Positions 1 through 32,931 of a stretch of DNA of 64,000 nucleotides are shown here, piece by piece. A program made the translations under genes and the position numbers. Position 1 is the stretch's first letter. Every line of letters starts with the position of its first letter. The notes below the pieces were generated by a model. It saw only the letters and a program-made list of their open reading frames with translations. It was not told the origin of the DNA and made no database searches. The stretch covers positions 34,254,618 to 34,318,617 of the forward strand of contig CP137674.1 in assembly GCA_037976565.1 (NCBI GenBank), written 5' to 3'. The DNA comes from Mesocentrotus franciscanus (taxonomy: Eukaryota; Echinodermata; Echinoidea; Camarodonta; Strongylocentrotidae).

Positions 1-347
1 AATGAACTTAAAGGCAATATCCATACTCCACCGTATAGCGAGCATTCATAAACTTCTTTCGGATTTTCTAATTTGTCATTGCCATGAATTAGTACAATCG
101 ATAGGTGATGATGAAAGGTAATGTGTTACGTAATTATGAGGGCTACACTGTGTTGGTAAGCTTAAAATCAAAATATATATTCTTCTGTGCTTTACTGCTT
201 GAATGATATAGGCAGCTTATAACTATTACTGAATGTATTTTGTATATTAATGAAAACTATGTAATATGGTAGAATCGAATTATGTTAAATTTTCTCAATA
301 TTTCAGACACCTTGCAGGAGACACGTACTTCTTTCGATCCCATTTAC

Positions 348-21459
<21,112 letters not shown>

Positions 21460-21513
21460 TGTCAATGTCACAGAAACACAGAGAATGAGATGCAGTGCCC
21501 AATAGTGAAGTCC

Positions 21514-21524
21514 AATATATAAAT
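21514..21524 (-). promoter_or_regulatory. Possible TATA box of the CTLD-Ig-EGF gene
   Basis: On the minus strand ATTTATATATT lies about 55 bp upstream of the ATG at 21459. A start site 25-30 bp downstream would leave a 5' leader of roughly 25 nt. AT-rich motifs are common here, so support is positional only. Confidence 0.35.
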
Positions 21525-22403
21525 TCCCTTCTATTCACACATAGCAAAAAAGATTGCGCTTGTAGTTATATCCATTAGGGCTATACTTATATCCTGGTAC
21601 GACGGAGCAGCTTGGGAACGGTCAGTGATCTGATTCAAGTAGCAAAATATTGTCACTGATTATTGAAAAGGAATTCGAATATATGCCATGTATCAAAAAG
21701 AGACAATGTACTTCCTCCTTGTGGGTTAACACCACTCATCAGAGTGTGGTGGAGCGTAAATGTATGATGAGGTGTACCGCGCGAAGTTAAATAAATCATA
21801 GTTTTGATGATACGTTTGTGGTAGAACGGTGAGTAGGTTTCTTTGTGAATCAGTCTGACAGTTATTTGCTACATGGACAAAATAACAACAGAACAGGCTA
21901 TTATGGTCAGCCGAAAATCCCTCAATCAAGGTCACATTCCACACCCTGACGCGGTAGTAGGACTTATTTGTACAAAGTTATTTCCGCTTTCCAGGCTCAT
22001 CGTTTTATAAAAGGGTGCTCATGAAGTCATTCCCAACGCCACATCAACCTGTAATAGCGACGATTGATACTTTACATGTATCCATGTCTATGAAATGAGT
22101 ATCAATGTGCAGATTCATTCAGAATCATTGTACTATGAATCATTTCGATTTCATTAAAGATCTATTGCATTATGCACGTGATAGAAATTCTGCCTTTTTT
22201 CAAACGATGTCATATTTGTATAATCCAAGAAGAGCGTTCCTAACTCTTCGGTTGGTATTCTACTAATAATTCATTTAAACCCGACCCTCAGTCTAAGATT
22301 ACGTTTAACTAACGGAAAAAGTAAACCTCAGACTAACTTCCTTTGCCCAGATTTTGGATAAAAGATCAAACTCAGTGTCGGGTTTTAATTTTAGTAGAAT
22401 ACA

Positions 22404-22562
22404 GGGCCCCGTATTACAAAGAGTTGATATCAATCGTAACTTATTTGCGATTGATATCAATCGCAACCATGTACATAAGAGATAGGAGAATGCAAACTTG
22501 CGATTGATTGGAGGACTTACGATTGATTTGGATCAATCGTAACTCTTTGTAAGACGGGGCCC
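22404..22562. mobile_element. GGGCCCCGT...-type hairpin MITE, copy 1
   Basis: About 159 bp with termini GGGCCCCGTATTACAAAGAG and the reverse complement of GGGCCCCGTCTTACAAAGAG. Inside are several inverted GATTGATATCAATCGCAA blocks. A second, more diverged copy in inverted orientation lies 190 bp away at 22754-22913. Non-coding. Confidence 0.75.
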
Positions 22563-22753
22563 AGGACGAAGCTTCTAACCTTTGTGTTATTTCATATAAA
22601 ATGAATATCCATGGATGTAAGACCAGATGGAAAGCAAAACGTTCATCTATCATGGTCTATTGATAGTAACAAAAACATGGAGATAGTATTTATTATCCTC
22701 AATCCCATTGATACTTGTGTGGAAATTATTGCAAGTAATCTATACTACGATCT

Positions 22754-22913
22754 GGGTCCTGTCATATAAAGAGTTGTGAATGATCCAAATCATTCGCCAG
22801 TCCTCCAAACAATCGCAAATTTGCAGTCTCCTTTTTCAAACGTACATAGTTGCGATTGATATCAATCGCAACAAAAATTTGCGATTAATATCAACTCTTT
22901 ATAAAACGGGGCC
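22754..22913. mobile_element. GGGCCCCGT...-type hairpin MITE, copy 2 (inverted)
   Basis: Termini GGGTCCTGTCATATAAAGAG and the reverse complement of GGCCCCGTTTTATAAAGAG, with GATTGATATCAATCGCAA near the right arm. It is the same family as 22404-22562 but in opposite internal orientation, and more diverged. Confidence 0.7.
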
Positions 22914-23439
22914 TTGATGATACTCGTTGAGGACAAGCAGTGAATACAAATATAATGAAGTTTAGTTTTTCGACTTGGTATTATAACAGTTAATATATGA
23001 AGAACTGTATCAAACTTGGTACTATATGACTGTGTGCCGCTTTCTTTCCAAAAATATTCGTGTTGGTTGTTACGGATATAATAAATGGCTATAATGATTT
23101 TATGGACGGATTTCCTGCATTGTATCACCTTGACCTTGTAATAAATAAACTATTAACTATTTCAGGAAGTAAGAATGGGAAACTTGGGGTTAAATGAAAA
23201 TCTATTCGAGTTGAAACAACATGAGACCACGTATTGTTCATCTGTGAGCACGAAAAAGAAACAGTTAACCTTTCTTATGCAAGTGCCCGCTCTTCCTTCC
23301 TTATAGAGAGAGCCATGCTTATTACAGAAACTGGCATAGAAAACGAAAATGCAGTCCCATTACTTCTGAATTCCACAGACACGAACCACCAACAGGCTCT
23401 GGTCAACTTCGTATTTAGAACTAAAAGGGTACACTTGTA

Positions 23440-24396
23440 TGGCGCGCCGTTTGACCAATAATTCAGATAAACACTGTTTATCGCCGATAAACACTGTTTA
23501 TCGTCGAAAAACAGTGTTTATCGACCGATAAACACTGTTTATCAAGCGATAAACACTGTTTATCGAGAGAAACTATGTTTATCGACTGAAAAACACAGTT
23601 TCTCTCGATAAACAGTGTTTATCGGCGATAAACACTGTTTATCGGCGATAAACATTGTTTATCAAGCGATAAACACTGTTTATCGAGACAAACTATGTTT
23701 TTCGACTGATAAACACAGTTTCTCTCGATAAACAGTGTTTATCGGCGATAAACAGTGTTTTCGGCGATAAACACTGTTTATCGAGAGAAACTGTGTTTTT
23801 CAGTCGATAAACATAGTTTCTCTCGATAAACAGTGTTTATCGCTTGATAAACAGTGTTTTTCGACGATAAACAGTGTTTATCGGCGATAAACAGTGTTTA
23901 TCTGAATTATTGGTCAAACAGCGCGCCATAAGTGCGCCATTTGCCCAATAAATCAGATAAACAGTGTTTATCGCCGAAAACACTGTTTATCGACCGATAA
24001 ACACTGTTTATCGAGAGAAACTATGTTTATCGACTGAAAACACAGTTTCTCTCGATAAACAGTGTTTATCGGCGATAAACAGTGTTTTTCGGCGATAAAC
24101 ACTGTTTATCAAGCGATAAACACTGTTTATCGAGAGAAACTATGTTTTTCGACTGATAAACACAGTTTCTCTCGATAAACAGTGTTTATCGGCGATAAAC
24201 AGTGTTTTCGGCGATAAACACTGTTTATCGAGAGAAACTGTGTTTTTCAGTCGATAAACATAGTTTCTCTCGATAAACAGTGTTTATCGCTTGATAAACA
24301 GTGTTTATCGGTCGATAAACACTGTTTTTCGACGATAAACAGTGTTTATCGGCGATAAACAGTGTTTATCTGAATTATTGGTCAAACGGCGCGCCA
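23440..24396. mobile_element. Double palindromic foldback element built of about 30 GATAAACA(C/G)TGTTTATC units
   Basis: Two head-to-tail palindromes (about 23440-23929 and 23930-24396) are each made of an 11-bp core AAACA(C/G)TGTTT with short spacers (CG, CGGCG, CGACCG, AAGCG, CGAGAGA). Left and right ends are the inverted sequence TGGCGCGCC-TTTGACCAATAATTCAG. The whole unit is flanked by the direct repeat TACACTTGTA (23430-23439 and 24397-24406). It carries no open frame of interest. The 8-10 bp flank duplication suggests transposase-mediated insertion, possibly hAT-like; the superfamily is inference. Confidence 0.85.
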
Positions 24397-24406
24397 TACA
24401 CTTGTA

Positions 24407-25230
24407 CCCCTACTAACCACTTTGCACCGCACATAGTTATTCGAGCCCAAGATTTTCGCTTATTTATAGTGAGTGGAACATGTAGAAGAAGAAGAGGAAA
24501 AAAATATATTAAAAAAGTACTCAAGAAGAGAGAAAACAAATAAAAATCTACATGTATATGATCTGTTTTTTATTGGTTTTTGGACAAAATTTTGAAGGAA
24601 TTAAATGCAGTGGAGGCGACTTGACTTATTTGGTGGACGTCGGTGGGCCTAGGCTCATCATATGGCTGGGTTGAGAAACTTGTCACAACGTACCGTGTCC
24701 GGTTGGTCCTTGGACGTCAACATATAGCCGATAGGCCTTTGATCGCCAGCCACTGACCTCTTCAACATTAAATACAAGTTTTAAAATCCAATTTATCCAA
24801 ATCTGTATATTCAAAAAAAATAATCTAATTTGAAAGGAAAACAGAAAAGGCGTAAATATTTACTCCTAAATGATAAACGCCTATACACCAAAACAACAAC
24901 AACTACTAGAATCGTTTATCCCCCCTGTGTACATCTCGTCATTAGGCATGTGCATTCATTTTACTTAGGGATACTTTTTGGGGGTGCTATGTTAATAATG
25001 ATAAAACATTTAAAGAGCTATGTTCATGATCTCTATTAGCCTACACAGAGCTGTAGTCGTCTTCTGGATGTGAAATTATGTGTGCGTGCGCTCGCTGTGT
25101 GTGTGTGTGTGTGTGTGTGGGGGGTGATCCCAACCTCAATATCAGGTAAGGGATGTACATCTAACAACTATTAAGAGGGGCGGGGGTCTCCTTGAGGTTT
25201 GCAATGTAGAAGATTATTATAGTAGATGCT
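24407..25230. other. Intergenic stretch with no recognised gene
   Basis: AT-rich sequence with a short (GT)n tract at 25093-25120. I see no exon, RNA gene or element boundary here. Small open frames (for example 24830-25039) have no recognisable composition or motif. Confidence 0.5.
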
Positions 25231-25239
25231 CCATATTAA

Positions 25240-25765
25240 AGGTACTATGTCCCATTTGCAGGCCCCAAAAATGAAAAGGTTAAATTCCAACGGCATTTGA
25301 AAGACAATACTAATTTAGAACTTCCCTAAAAAAGGGGGCTTGAAAATGTCTTTAAGTGGGAAAATAACGACTATTAGTTGTCAAATCGACTTAGGAGCTA
25401 TAGAGCCAGTAAGTAATAGTCTGATTTTTTAGACCATTGTACCGAATGGTCGTACGTTTTATGCTGCGCAAAGATTCAATCAGTTTAATTTTGGCCATTA
25501 CAAGAAGTGGGTTATTGATGTAGACAAATGCTCATGTACCCTTTACAGCTCATTTTATGTATGTTATTACCAAAGATGAAAAAAGGCCAGTCAGTCACTC
25601 AATAGTGTCTGACAGTGAAGTCTAGCAAGAAAACGGGTTTCCATAATTGGAATATTAGGACACTGCTAACGTTTAAATTTCACAGATAGGACATACATGA
25701 CATATTCATAATTCCTGCAAAGTTCTACAGAATTTGATGTTGGCTGCAAAAGGGACATAGTATCT
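25240..25765. mobile_element. TTAA-flanked MITE (piggyBac-like)
   Basis: The ends are AGGTACTATGTCCCATTTGC and the reverse complement of AGATACTATGTCCCTTTTGC, each directly flanked by TTAA (25236-25239 and 25766-25769). Length 526 bp with no open frame. Duplicated TTAA targets are characteristic of piggyBac elements, so it is probably a non-autonomous member. Confidence 0.65.
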
Positions 25766-26429
25766 TTAACGTGATTGCACCATGAATACATTAGTTCTCA
25801 ACTGCATTGCAAGAAAATTATGATTCCCCGCTTGTGTGTGTATAATAATTGTCAAGGTTTGATATAAGGTTGTTCTACTCTCCTCATATTTTCTATTCAT
25901 CATAACAGAAAGATTCATCCTATCCAAACAAAACTTCTAGACAGTTGTTTTTACTTATATCACTCAGGATATTAACTGTACAAAGAAAAATCAAGCAAAA
26001 ATAATGTCTTTTTTTTCACCGGGGCACGGTCCCTTTGAACCATTGCCTCGTGATGGGGGAATAATGAAACTATTCAGTTGGGGTTTTCTGCTTGGTATGA
26101 TGGTATTTTTGTTATCATACCTTGACCATTGTTTGTGATCGGCGAGACGCTCGTTTGTCTGACTAACTGCCAACCGATCAATACACAATTGCATTGCACT
26201 GGGTTTCGTAGGGAAAGCCCTTGTTTAATCAAACTCATCGGTGTACTTTGTAACAGGGACTGACCTCATATTTAAATTACCAGGGGATGAAGGCCCGTGA
26301 TGCTCTTTTGAAAATGAAAATTATTTAGAAAAAAATACAAGGACATATGATTACTTTATCTTTCCTAACGACTCTGGATGTGAATATAGCAAGGACATGT
26401 AATATGATTATCATGATAGGCACAGAAAG

Positions 26430-26495
26430 GTGAAGAAGGTCATGGAATCCATCAAAACAAATAAATCAATGGGACCTGATGGCTTATCATTTTTT
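26430..26495 (+). mobile_element. Short LINE reverse-transcriptase relic
   Basis: One plus frame reads VKKVMESIKTNKSMGPDGLS, matching the start of the LINE RT domain (I-KS-GPDG-S). It is cut off at about 26497 by the SINE on the other strand. Nothing recognisable of the same element lies immediately beyond. Confidence 0.5.
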
Positions 26496-26502
26496 TGAAA
26501 AC

Positions 26503-26885
26503 GCTTATTATTATTAAGTTATTTGCGTCACCTGTGCCTCCTGAGGCGAAAAGCGAACTGAATCACTGTAACGCTCGGTCTCTCCTCCCGATTGGGGGTG
26601 TGCAGGTGGAACACTACACCGGGGTTTCCCCAGGCCTACTCTTAGACGAAACGTGCAGTGGGTGTTTAACGTGCAGAGGTGGTGACTCTCCTCTCCACGG
26701 GGCCTCCATTTACGTCCTATCCGAGGGACGGAGTGTTTTCCACTTAACATAGCCTGCGTCTATGAACAAGGGGAGGGGCACGTTAACAAACAACGCAGGC
26801 TTTAGTCATCCGCCTTGGTTGGAATCGAACCCACGATCTTTGGTTCGACAGGGAGACGCTTTACCGACTGAGCCAACTCGCCTCC
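26503..26885 (-). mobile_element. tRNA-derived SINE with (AAT)n tail
   Basis: On the minus strand the element starts GAGGCGAGTTGGCTCAGTCG (A box), with GTGGGTTCGATTCCAACC (B box) about 40 bp on. An unrelated body of about 300 bp follows and ends AATAATAATAAG. This is a near-complete SINE. The tRNA-like head lacks a paired acceptor stem, so it is not a tRNA gene. Confidence 0.75.
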
Positions 26886-28009
26886 TCAGTTGCAGGATGC
26901 ATATGTGTGTAGCAGATAGCAATATTTCGTTGGGCTATTAGACTTCGGCGATGATAAACACATTGGCTAAATTCAGGGGCAACGTTAGTTGTCGCGTAAG
27001 CCCTAAGCTGCATGCCCCGAAACCTAAATTAGATGCTAAAATGGACGCTAAACGAAATACGAACTAAGAATAGAACGTTCGACCACTGTACTTAAATGGA
27101 GATTTCCCTACATATCACTGAGCCCATGATACTTTTATCCGTGTCCCTTTTACTCTTCAAATCACGTGGCCACTGCTCCCTGACATAGGCGTAGAGACAC
27201 ATTTTCGCTTAAGGGGATCACGCCTTTGGGCCGAATCTGAATTGAATTGTCAAACGATCTTGTGCTACTACGGTAACCGTATTAAGAATCTCCCAACTCT
27301 ACGAATGAGTTCGGGCAAGATTGACATAGGATTTCTAGAGCTGCAAAGTGGAAAAAAGAGGAGGATCGTGGTAATTACCTAACATTTTTCATTACTATGT
27401 TTCTCTTTGTCCTTTTGTAATGATTGTTTATGTATAGTTACATTTTATAATGTATGTAATACAAGATGAATCTCCTTATTTATAGACAATAAACATATGT
27501 TTGTAAAATATCAAAATATCGAAAAATTAGCAACAGCAACAAGAAAGTGGACACTCTTTGTTATTCAATTTTTTTTTTGACTTTACAAATTGTACAACCA
27601 TGAATCCATTTTATATAATATCGAAATAATTTTGTGCATAATATAAGATTTCACAATTATCAGGCTTCATGGACTTATTCATATTTTTCAAAATAAACAA
27701 CTACGGAAAGCTTTTGTTATAAACCAAAATGATACAATAGCCATTTACAGATCTAGATGAAGAAAATATGCAACACCAACAGCAAACTACTATAAATACA
27801 TACATATGATACATCTACATGTACATTTCCAATATTATGCTTATCATTTAGGTCAAATTTTTAGCCAGCCCTGACTCATTATCAATGAAACGAAGATACG
27901 AAATATTTGATGCGAAGACGACGAGAGTTTAAACAGAGCTAAGATATGGTAATTGGTTGTACGACAGTCTTGCTCCTTTGCGTATTTCTCAAGGGGGTAA
28001 TTTCCTACT

Positions 28010-29385
28010 CAAAACATAAATGATATCATAAAGAGGGCAAACAGTAAAATTCATATATGCTTAGACTATTGAAACGTCACGGTCTACCCTGTGATGACTT
28101 ATTGACCATATATAGGTGCTACATAAGGCCTGTAATTGAATATGCAGCCCCTGCATGGAATGGAGGCCTCACCAAAAAGAGTCCAAAAGAGAGCTTTGAG
28201 AGTGATTATCGTTGCACGTTTCTCAACGTATGACACTGTCCTAGATGAATTGAACATCGAATCTCTTTCTGATAGAAGAAAGAATTTGAGCTTGTCGTTC
28301 TTCCAAAAGACCTTACTCTACACTAATCAAGAACACTAAGACGTAAACCCCAAATCCCTTAACTGAGATGTAAACTAAGCGAATGCAAAATAGTGCAATT
28401 CCGTATCTCATCCGTGCACTTAACCTCCCCCCCCCTTATCCACTCCGGGGTCGGAGGGACCGCATTCGTGTTCTGTTTTTGTTTTGTTTTGCTTTGTTCT
28501 TTGACACCCTTCCTTTTCTTCTACTTCTTCTTTTCCTTTCCTTTTTTTCTTCTCCTTTTATTTCTTCTTTTCTTTATTTCTAGACTTATTTTTTTTCTCC
28601 TTTTTCTTTTTCTTCTTCTTTCCCTTCTCCTTCTTCCTTCACTCTTTGATTTTATTGCCTTGCCTTTGCCTGTATATACTCTCCTACTAATCTTGTATTG
28701 TATTTGTTTAATGACTTTATAAGTATATTTATACTCCATTTTACCATAGTTTTACCATATTGAATTGAATTTAACTGAATCTGTCATGACAGTAGTTTAT
28801 CACCCCTCTTCACCCCCATCTCTTGTCCACTTTAGGCATGGTTGTATATTTTTACTTTATTTTGTTCTTTTACTCTTTTAACTCTTTTTATTTTCCCTTT
28901 CTTCTTCGTCGTCTTCTTTTTTCCCTTCTCTTCCTTATCCTCCTATATGCATTTTTTTCCATTTTCGCTTTCTACTGCTTTTTCTATACCTTCCCCCTTT
29001 CAGCCTTTACCTTCCTCTTTAAATCTCTCCCTCTCTTAATTTCAATAATTTACATTGTATTTGCACTTTTCTCCTCACTTTTCAGTTATACTCTCGATAT
29101 TTTCCACCACATACACGTGCTCGGTTTACCGTTTACTGCTTACTTCAGTCCGTTTTCTTTCACATGATTTCAGTAGAACTATACTTTGTGCTAATTCTGA
29201 TTTCTTTCTAATTTGTGTTTCCATATCTTGCAATAAGCTATATTTCTCGTATGTATACTGATTTATTTTTCAGATTAAATGTATCATGTTATGTTATGTA
29301 TTATATTACATTATGTGTTATTCGGCTAAACGCCGCGATGAAATTTGTATTTGAAATAAACCATTTTGAATGAATGAATTTACTC
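28010..29385 (+). mobile_element. LINE 3' fragment with pyrimidine-rich 3' UTR
   Basis: Plus frames read IYRCYIRPVIEYAAPAWNGG, then RVQKRALRVII, then LNIESLSDRRKNLSL, the usual C-terminal stretch of a LINE RT, with a frameshift near 28170. A polypyrimidine tract of about 1 kb follows, then an AATAAACC end and (TGAA)n tail near 29385. The long Phe/Leu/Ser frames at 28390-29260 are compositional. No endonuclease remains. Confidence 0.7.
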
Positions 29386-29995
29386 GTATCGAACTATGAA
29401 CCTGAACACAATACTGTACCCTAATCCCAACATAATTATAACCGAATTGTAGCGCTATCCAGGAGAAATTGTCGCCGAAGCAAAATGTCAGATTAAAAGC
29501 CGGATCAGCGGTGAGTGAAAAAAATAATTGCCATGATCAGAGTGCAAAGATATGCTTACATTATATATCATACATAATTTTTTCACCTGGCGGAATATGA
29601 ATAGATCAACACCTAATAAGAAATATGTATGCATGTCTCCACTACTGGGCAAGATATTGAATTTACATTGTTACCCAAAACGTTTGATTTAAACAATACA
29701 TACTTGAAAGATAAACTTCATATCTCCTCAGATTTATATTGGTCAATATTTATTGATAAACAAAGCTCTGAGAATATATAAACACATCTATCAAGAATAA
29801 ATCATGATGTCACAATCATTAACGGAAATAGGTAATAACAAAATCATTTCAACTTCATGGGGAGCAGTTTCGTGTCAATGAAAACAAATCAGACAGACAC
29901 TACACAATTTCTTGTTTAAATTATGGTTGTATTATGTCTATGACTATTTTCTCTATCTTTAAATTAATGAATTAAAAGTAAAGCAATATCATTAC

Positions 29996-30065
29996 CTTGT
30001 ATGAAGCACATCAAGAGCAGCAACGAAGACAAAGTACGGTCGGTTTCTTTCAAGAAGTGAATCAT
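29996..30065 (-). CDS. Orphan signal-peptide exon, minus strand
   Basis: ATG at 30065 opens 23 codons with a charged start (MIHFLKETDR) and hydrophobic core (SSLLLLMCFI). The exon ends CAAG|GTAATG in phase 1. Its length, phase and type match the signal-peptide exons at 21381, 51932, 38846 and 58817. The next minus-strand exon able to accept it is 20308 (phase 1), so it may be an alternative first exon of the CTLD gene. It could also be the remnant of a lost neighbour. There is no transcript evidence. Confidence 0.5.
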
Positions 30066-30589
30066 CTTTGTCGGCGCAAAATCTTTTTTGAATACTATAC
30101 TATAATATACTATACTTTACAAAATCATGCAGATAGCTGAACAACTTGAGCACGTTGAGTTTCGTGAATGCAGTAACAAAATATGTTCAAGATATATGAT
30201 TCCACTCCGAATTAAAAGAATAAAACGTATTCCAAATAACATACATGATACCAACACCTTTATGCGTCTGGTGAGTATTGAGCACATACAGTTAAAACGA
30301 GATTACTGCTAACGCGTAATGATAAATTGTATCACTTTTCTTAGTTAAATATTTTATGCAGTCTACTTCCTTTTCCTGCAAGCCGAAAAGAGAGAAAATG
30401 TATAAGTTACGCAATATCAACAAAAGGAGATTGATGCCTTCGCAAGAATGATTCTATTTACAAGCTATAGACTGCAAATACACCTTTATTCACGCTCTGG
30501 TGCACAAGTACTATAACATGTACGGGGAGAGTAAGAGGATGGGTACGTATAGAAAGGATAAGGGTGTAAAGAGGGAAAGAGTGAGAGAG

Positions 30590-30690
30590 GAGGGGAGAGA
30601 GGGAGAAAGAGAGATCGACAGAGAGAGAGAGAGAGAGAGCAAGAGAGAGTGCGAGTGAAAGGGAGAGAAAGGGAGAGAAAGAGAATAATA
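30590..30690. repeat. (GA)n-rich tract
   Basis: Purine-rich GAGAGA microsatellite with variants. Opposite-strand Ser/Leu/Pro frames (30458-30821) are produced by it and are rejected as genes. Confidence 0.85.
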
Positions 30691-31040
30691 CATGGGGATA
30701 AAAGAAGAGGAGGATAGGAACATAAAAAGGGAGGTAGAAGGGGATGAACTGATCGAGGGACGTGGTTCTTAGTATGTATAGTATCGTGAAACAAGTCAAA
30801 AGTAGAGAAAGGATGTCTCATAGGAAATGACAGCTATAATATTATCAGCTTTCCAAAGAAAAGAAAACCAAAACAGGCGAGCATACTAATGTGCTGATTG
30901 ATCAGCAAAATTCAAGCAAATGGTTTCAAAATACTTTAATTTGCACCACGCGCAGCGGCAGCTCCTGTTATGTTTCAATGGTTTCCTCTAATCTATTCGT
31001 TTTATGATTTTTTGACAGTAGACTGATTGAATTTTTTTCT

Positions 31041-31042
<2 letters not shown>

Positions 31043-31091
<49 letters not shown>
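31043..31091. repeat. (AT)n microsatellite
   Basis: About 48 bp of pure TA repeat. It lies in a repeat-rich intergenic stretch (30100-32000) in which I see no other gene. Confidence 0.95.
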
Positions 31092-31094
<3 letters not shown>

Positions 31095-32029
31095 CTTCTG
31101 TATTCTTTATGTTATACAGAGCCCTTCAAGTCTAACAGTATATGATAATAAATAAATAAATGAATGAATAAGTGAATAAGTAAATATATAAAAACAGTAG
31201 CTATAATTTGTCTCTTAAATTTGGTTTCCCCTCGTGTTTATCACTTTTCACCCCCTCTCTCTCTCTCTCTCTGAGAAGGCGTGACTATAGGCATCTAGAT
31301 AGATAGTCAAGAGAAGAAAGTAGAAGGTAAACAAAAACGCACAATATAACGGAGAAGTCACTTTCAACGAACAATACAATCATGTTTTACATGTACAGAA
31401 AATTGGGAATGTTCGAGGATATTGCATGTATAAACCACAGATCAAGATTACATGGAAGATATTCTTTCAAATCTCTACGGACCAAGAAAAAAACATATAG
31501 GAAGAGAAATTCTCTAAGTAAAACCCTAGTGAAACCCCTTTGTCAGGGCCTTTGTTCCCATTAGTCTTTTGGAATAAATCAATCCTTTCAATTTCTTTGT
31601 ACAGAGGAGGGATCGGCATTGTTGGCGACCTCCTTTACATTCTTGACTAAACCCGATCAATGACGTCACTTGACACCACACGGGAGGAGAAAGGGAATCC
31701 CATGACCAAAACCAGACGTCATGTTACGTAATGACAGAAATGAAACAGGAAGAAAGCACTTCCTTATCATCATGATCGTGATATTTCAGAATGGTCCAAG
31801 AGTGATCCATGTGTGTAGCCATGGAGATTATGCTTCGTTTTTTAAATTATATTTAAGTAAGAATAAAATTGGATCAAAAGAGTATGCATCTAATATACAA
31901 AAAAGGAGGGGGAAGCAGAATGGTGTAAGGAGGACAGATGTCAGATTCAAAAGTTGGTGATGACAAATAACATAATATAATATGAAGAACAAGAGCAGGA
32001 AATGGCAAATAAAATATTCTTAAGACAAT

Positions 32030-32931
32030 TCATACATCTGACACATGATCTGACATTCTCAAATGCTTGTCACAGCCTAAGATGCCAACTGATAGCGAAG
32101 GTGTGATGATGGTATGATCGTCAATCTTAACATGGACATGCCGTAACTGCTGATGGTGCTTTGGAGATGCCGCAATAACGAATTCTATCTTGTCCTGGTT
32201 AAGTTTCAATTTATTAGCCAACATCCATGACTTGAACATCAGATATACACTCATGTAGTTTGCGCATTGTTTCGTTAATATTTTGGGGATCCTTCGGATT
32301 ACATGCACATGCAGCACTGTACATATGGATGTCGTCGGCATAAATAAGATATCAGCCACTGGCCGAAGGTATATGTTAATTTTGTTGTTGTATTCATTGA
32401 TTTTATTTATCAAAACTCCAATTCTCTTTCTTACATAACATAGTTTATACAAAACTGCAGCATAAGCACTGAGCCCCGATCACAGAGCGTTTGGGTCGCC
32501 ATATTCTAGACAAAATTCGTCAGATGTAGAATCATGCATTCCCACATGATACTTCGATGTTGATGGAAGGACTTGAACCAGGCTGGTGCAGATCCAGTGA
32601 TTCAATACCGTTGTTGTAATCTGCCAAGTAACAAACTGTGATCGACCGTATCAAAGGCGGCGGACAGGTCGAGAAGGATCACGGAGATTCGCTGTTGATT
32701 TTCTAAAGCTCTGCATATGAAATCATGGACGCAGATGAGAGCAGTTTTTATATAATTTCTTCTGAATCTGTAATTGCATGGACGAACTATATTATATGAA
32801 TTGCCCCTTTGGATTGCGTCGTAGAGTCTGCCTTTGAAGGTTTCAACTGACAGGTTGACAGCTTCAAATGTCAGGAGGAAGGAGATTCCAAGCTCGAAGG
32901 GTTCTTGGAAAGAAGGTGAATCGGTAGACAT
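32030..32931 (-). mobile_element. Degenerate CR1/L2-like LINE reverse-transcriptase fragment
   Basis: Minus-strand frames read RISVILLDLSAAFDTVDHSL (RT catalytic block A), then a decayed block, then WMLANKLKLNQDKIEFVI and SLSVGILGCDKHLRMSDHV (blocks D/E). Several frameshifts and stops interrupt them. Together they cover the middle of a LINE RT. It is a dead copy in the intergenic region. Confidence 0.75.

Noticed and set aside
23461..24372. Regularly spaced repeats resembling a CRISPR array
   Set aside because: The genome is animal. The spacers are 2-8 bp and themselves repetitive, and units alternate in orientation. It is a palindromic foldback array with target duplication.
26815..26885. 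Possible tRNA gene (A and B boxes on the minus strand)
   Set aside because: The acceptor stem does not pair and the sequence continues into a SINE body with an AAT tail. The same applies to 19155 and 20958.
28390..29260. Several overlapping plus-strand frames of hydrophobic composition
   Set aside because: They come from a polypyrimidine 3' UTR of a LINE fragment and would not be real membrane proteins.
30458..30821. Minus-strand Ser/Leu/Pro-rich frames
   Set aside because: They are translations of a GA microsatellite.
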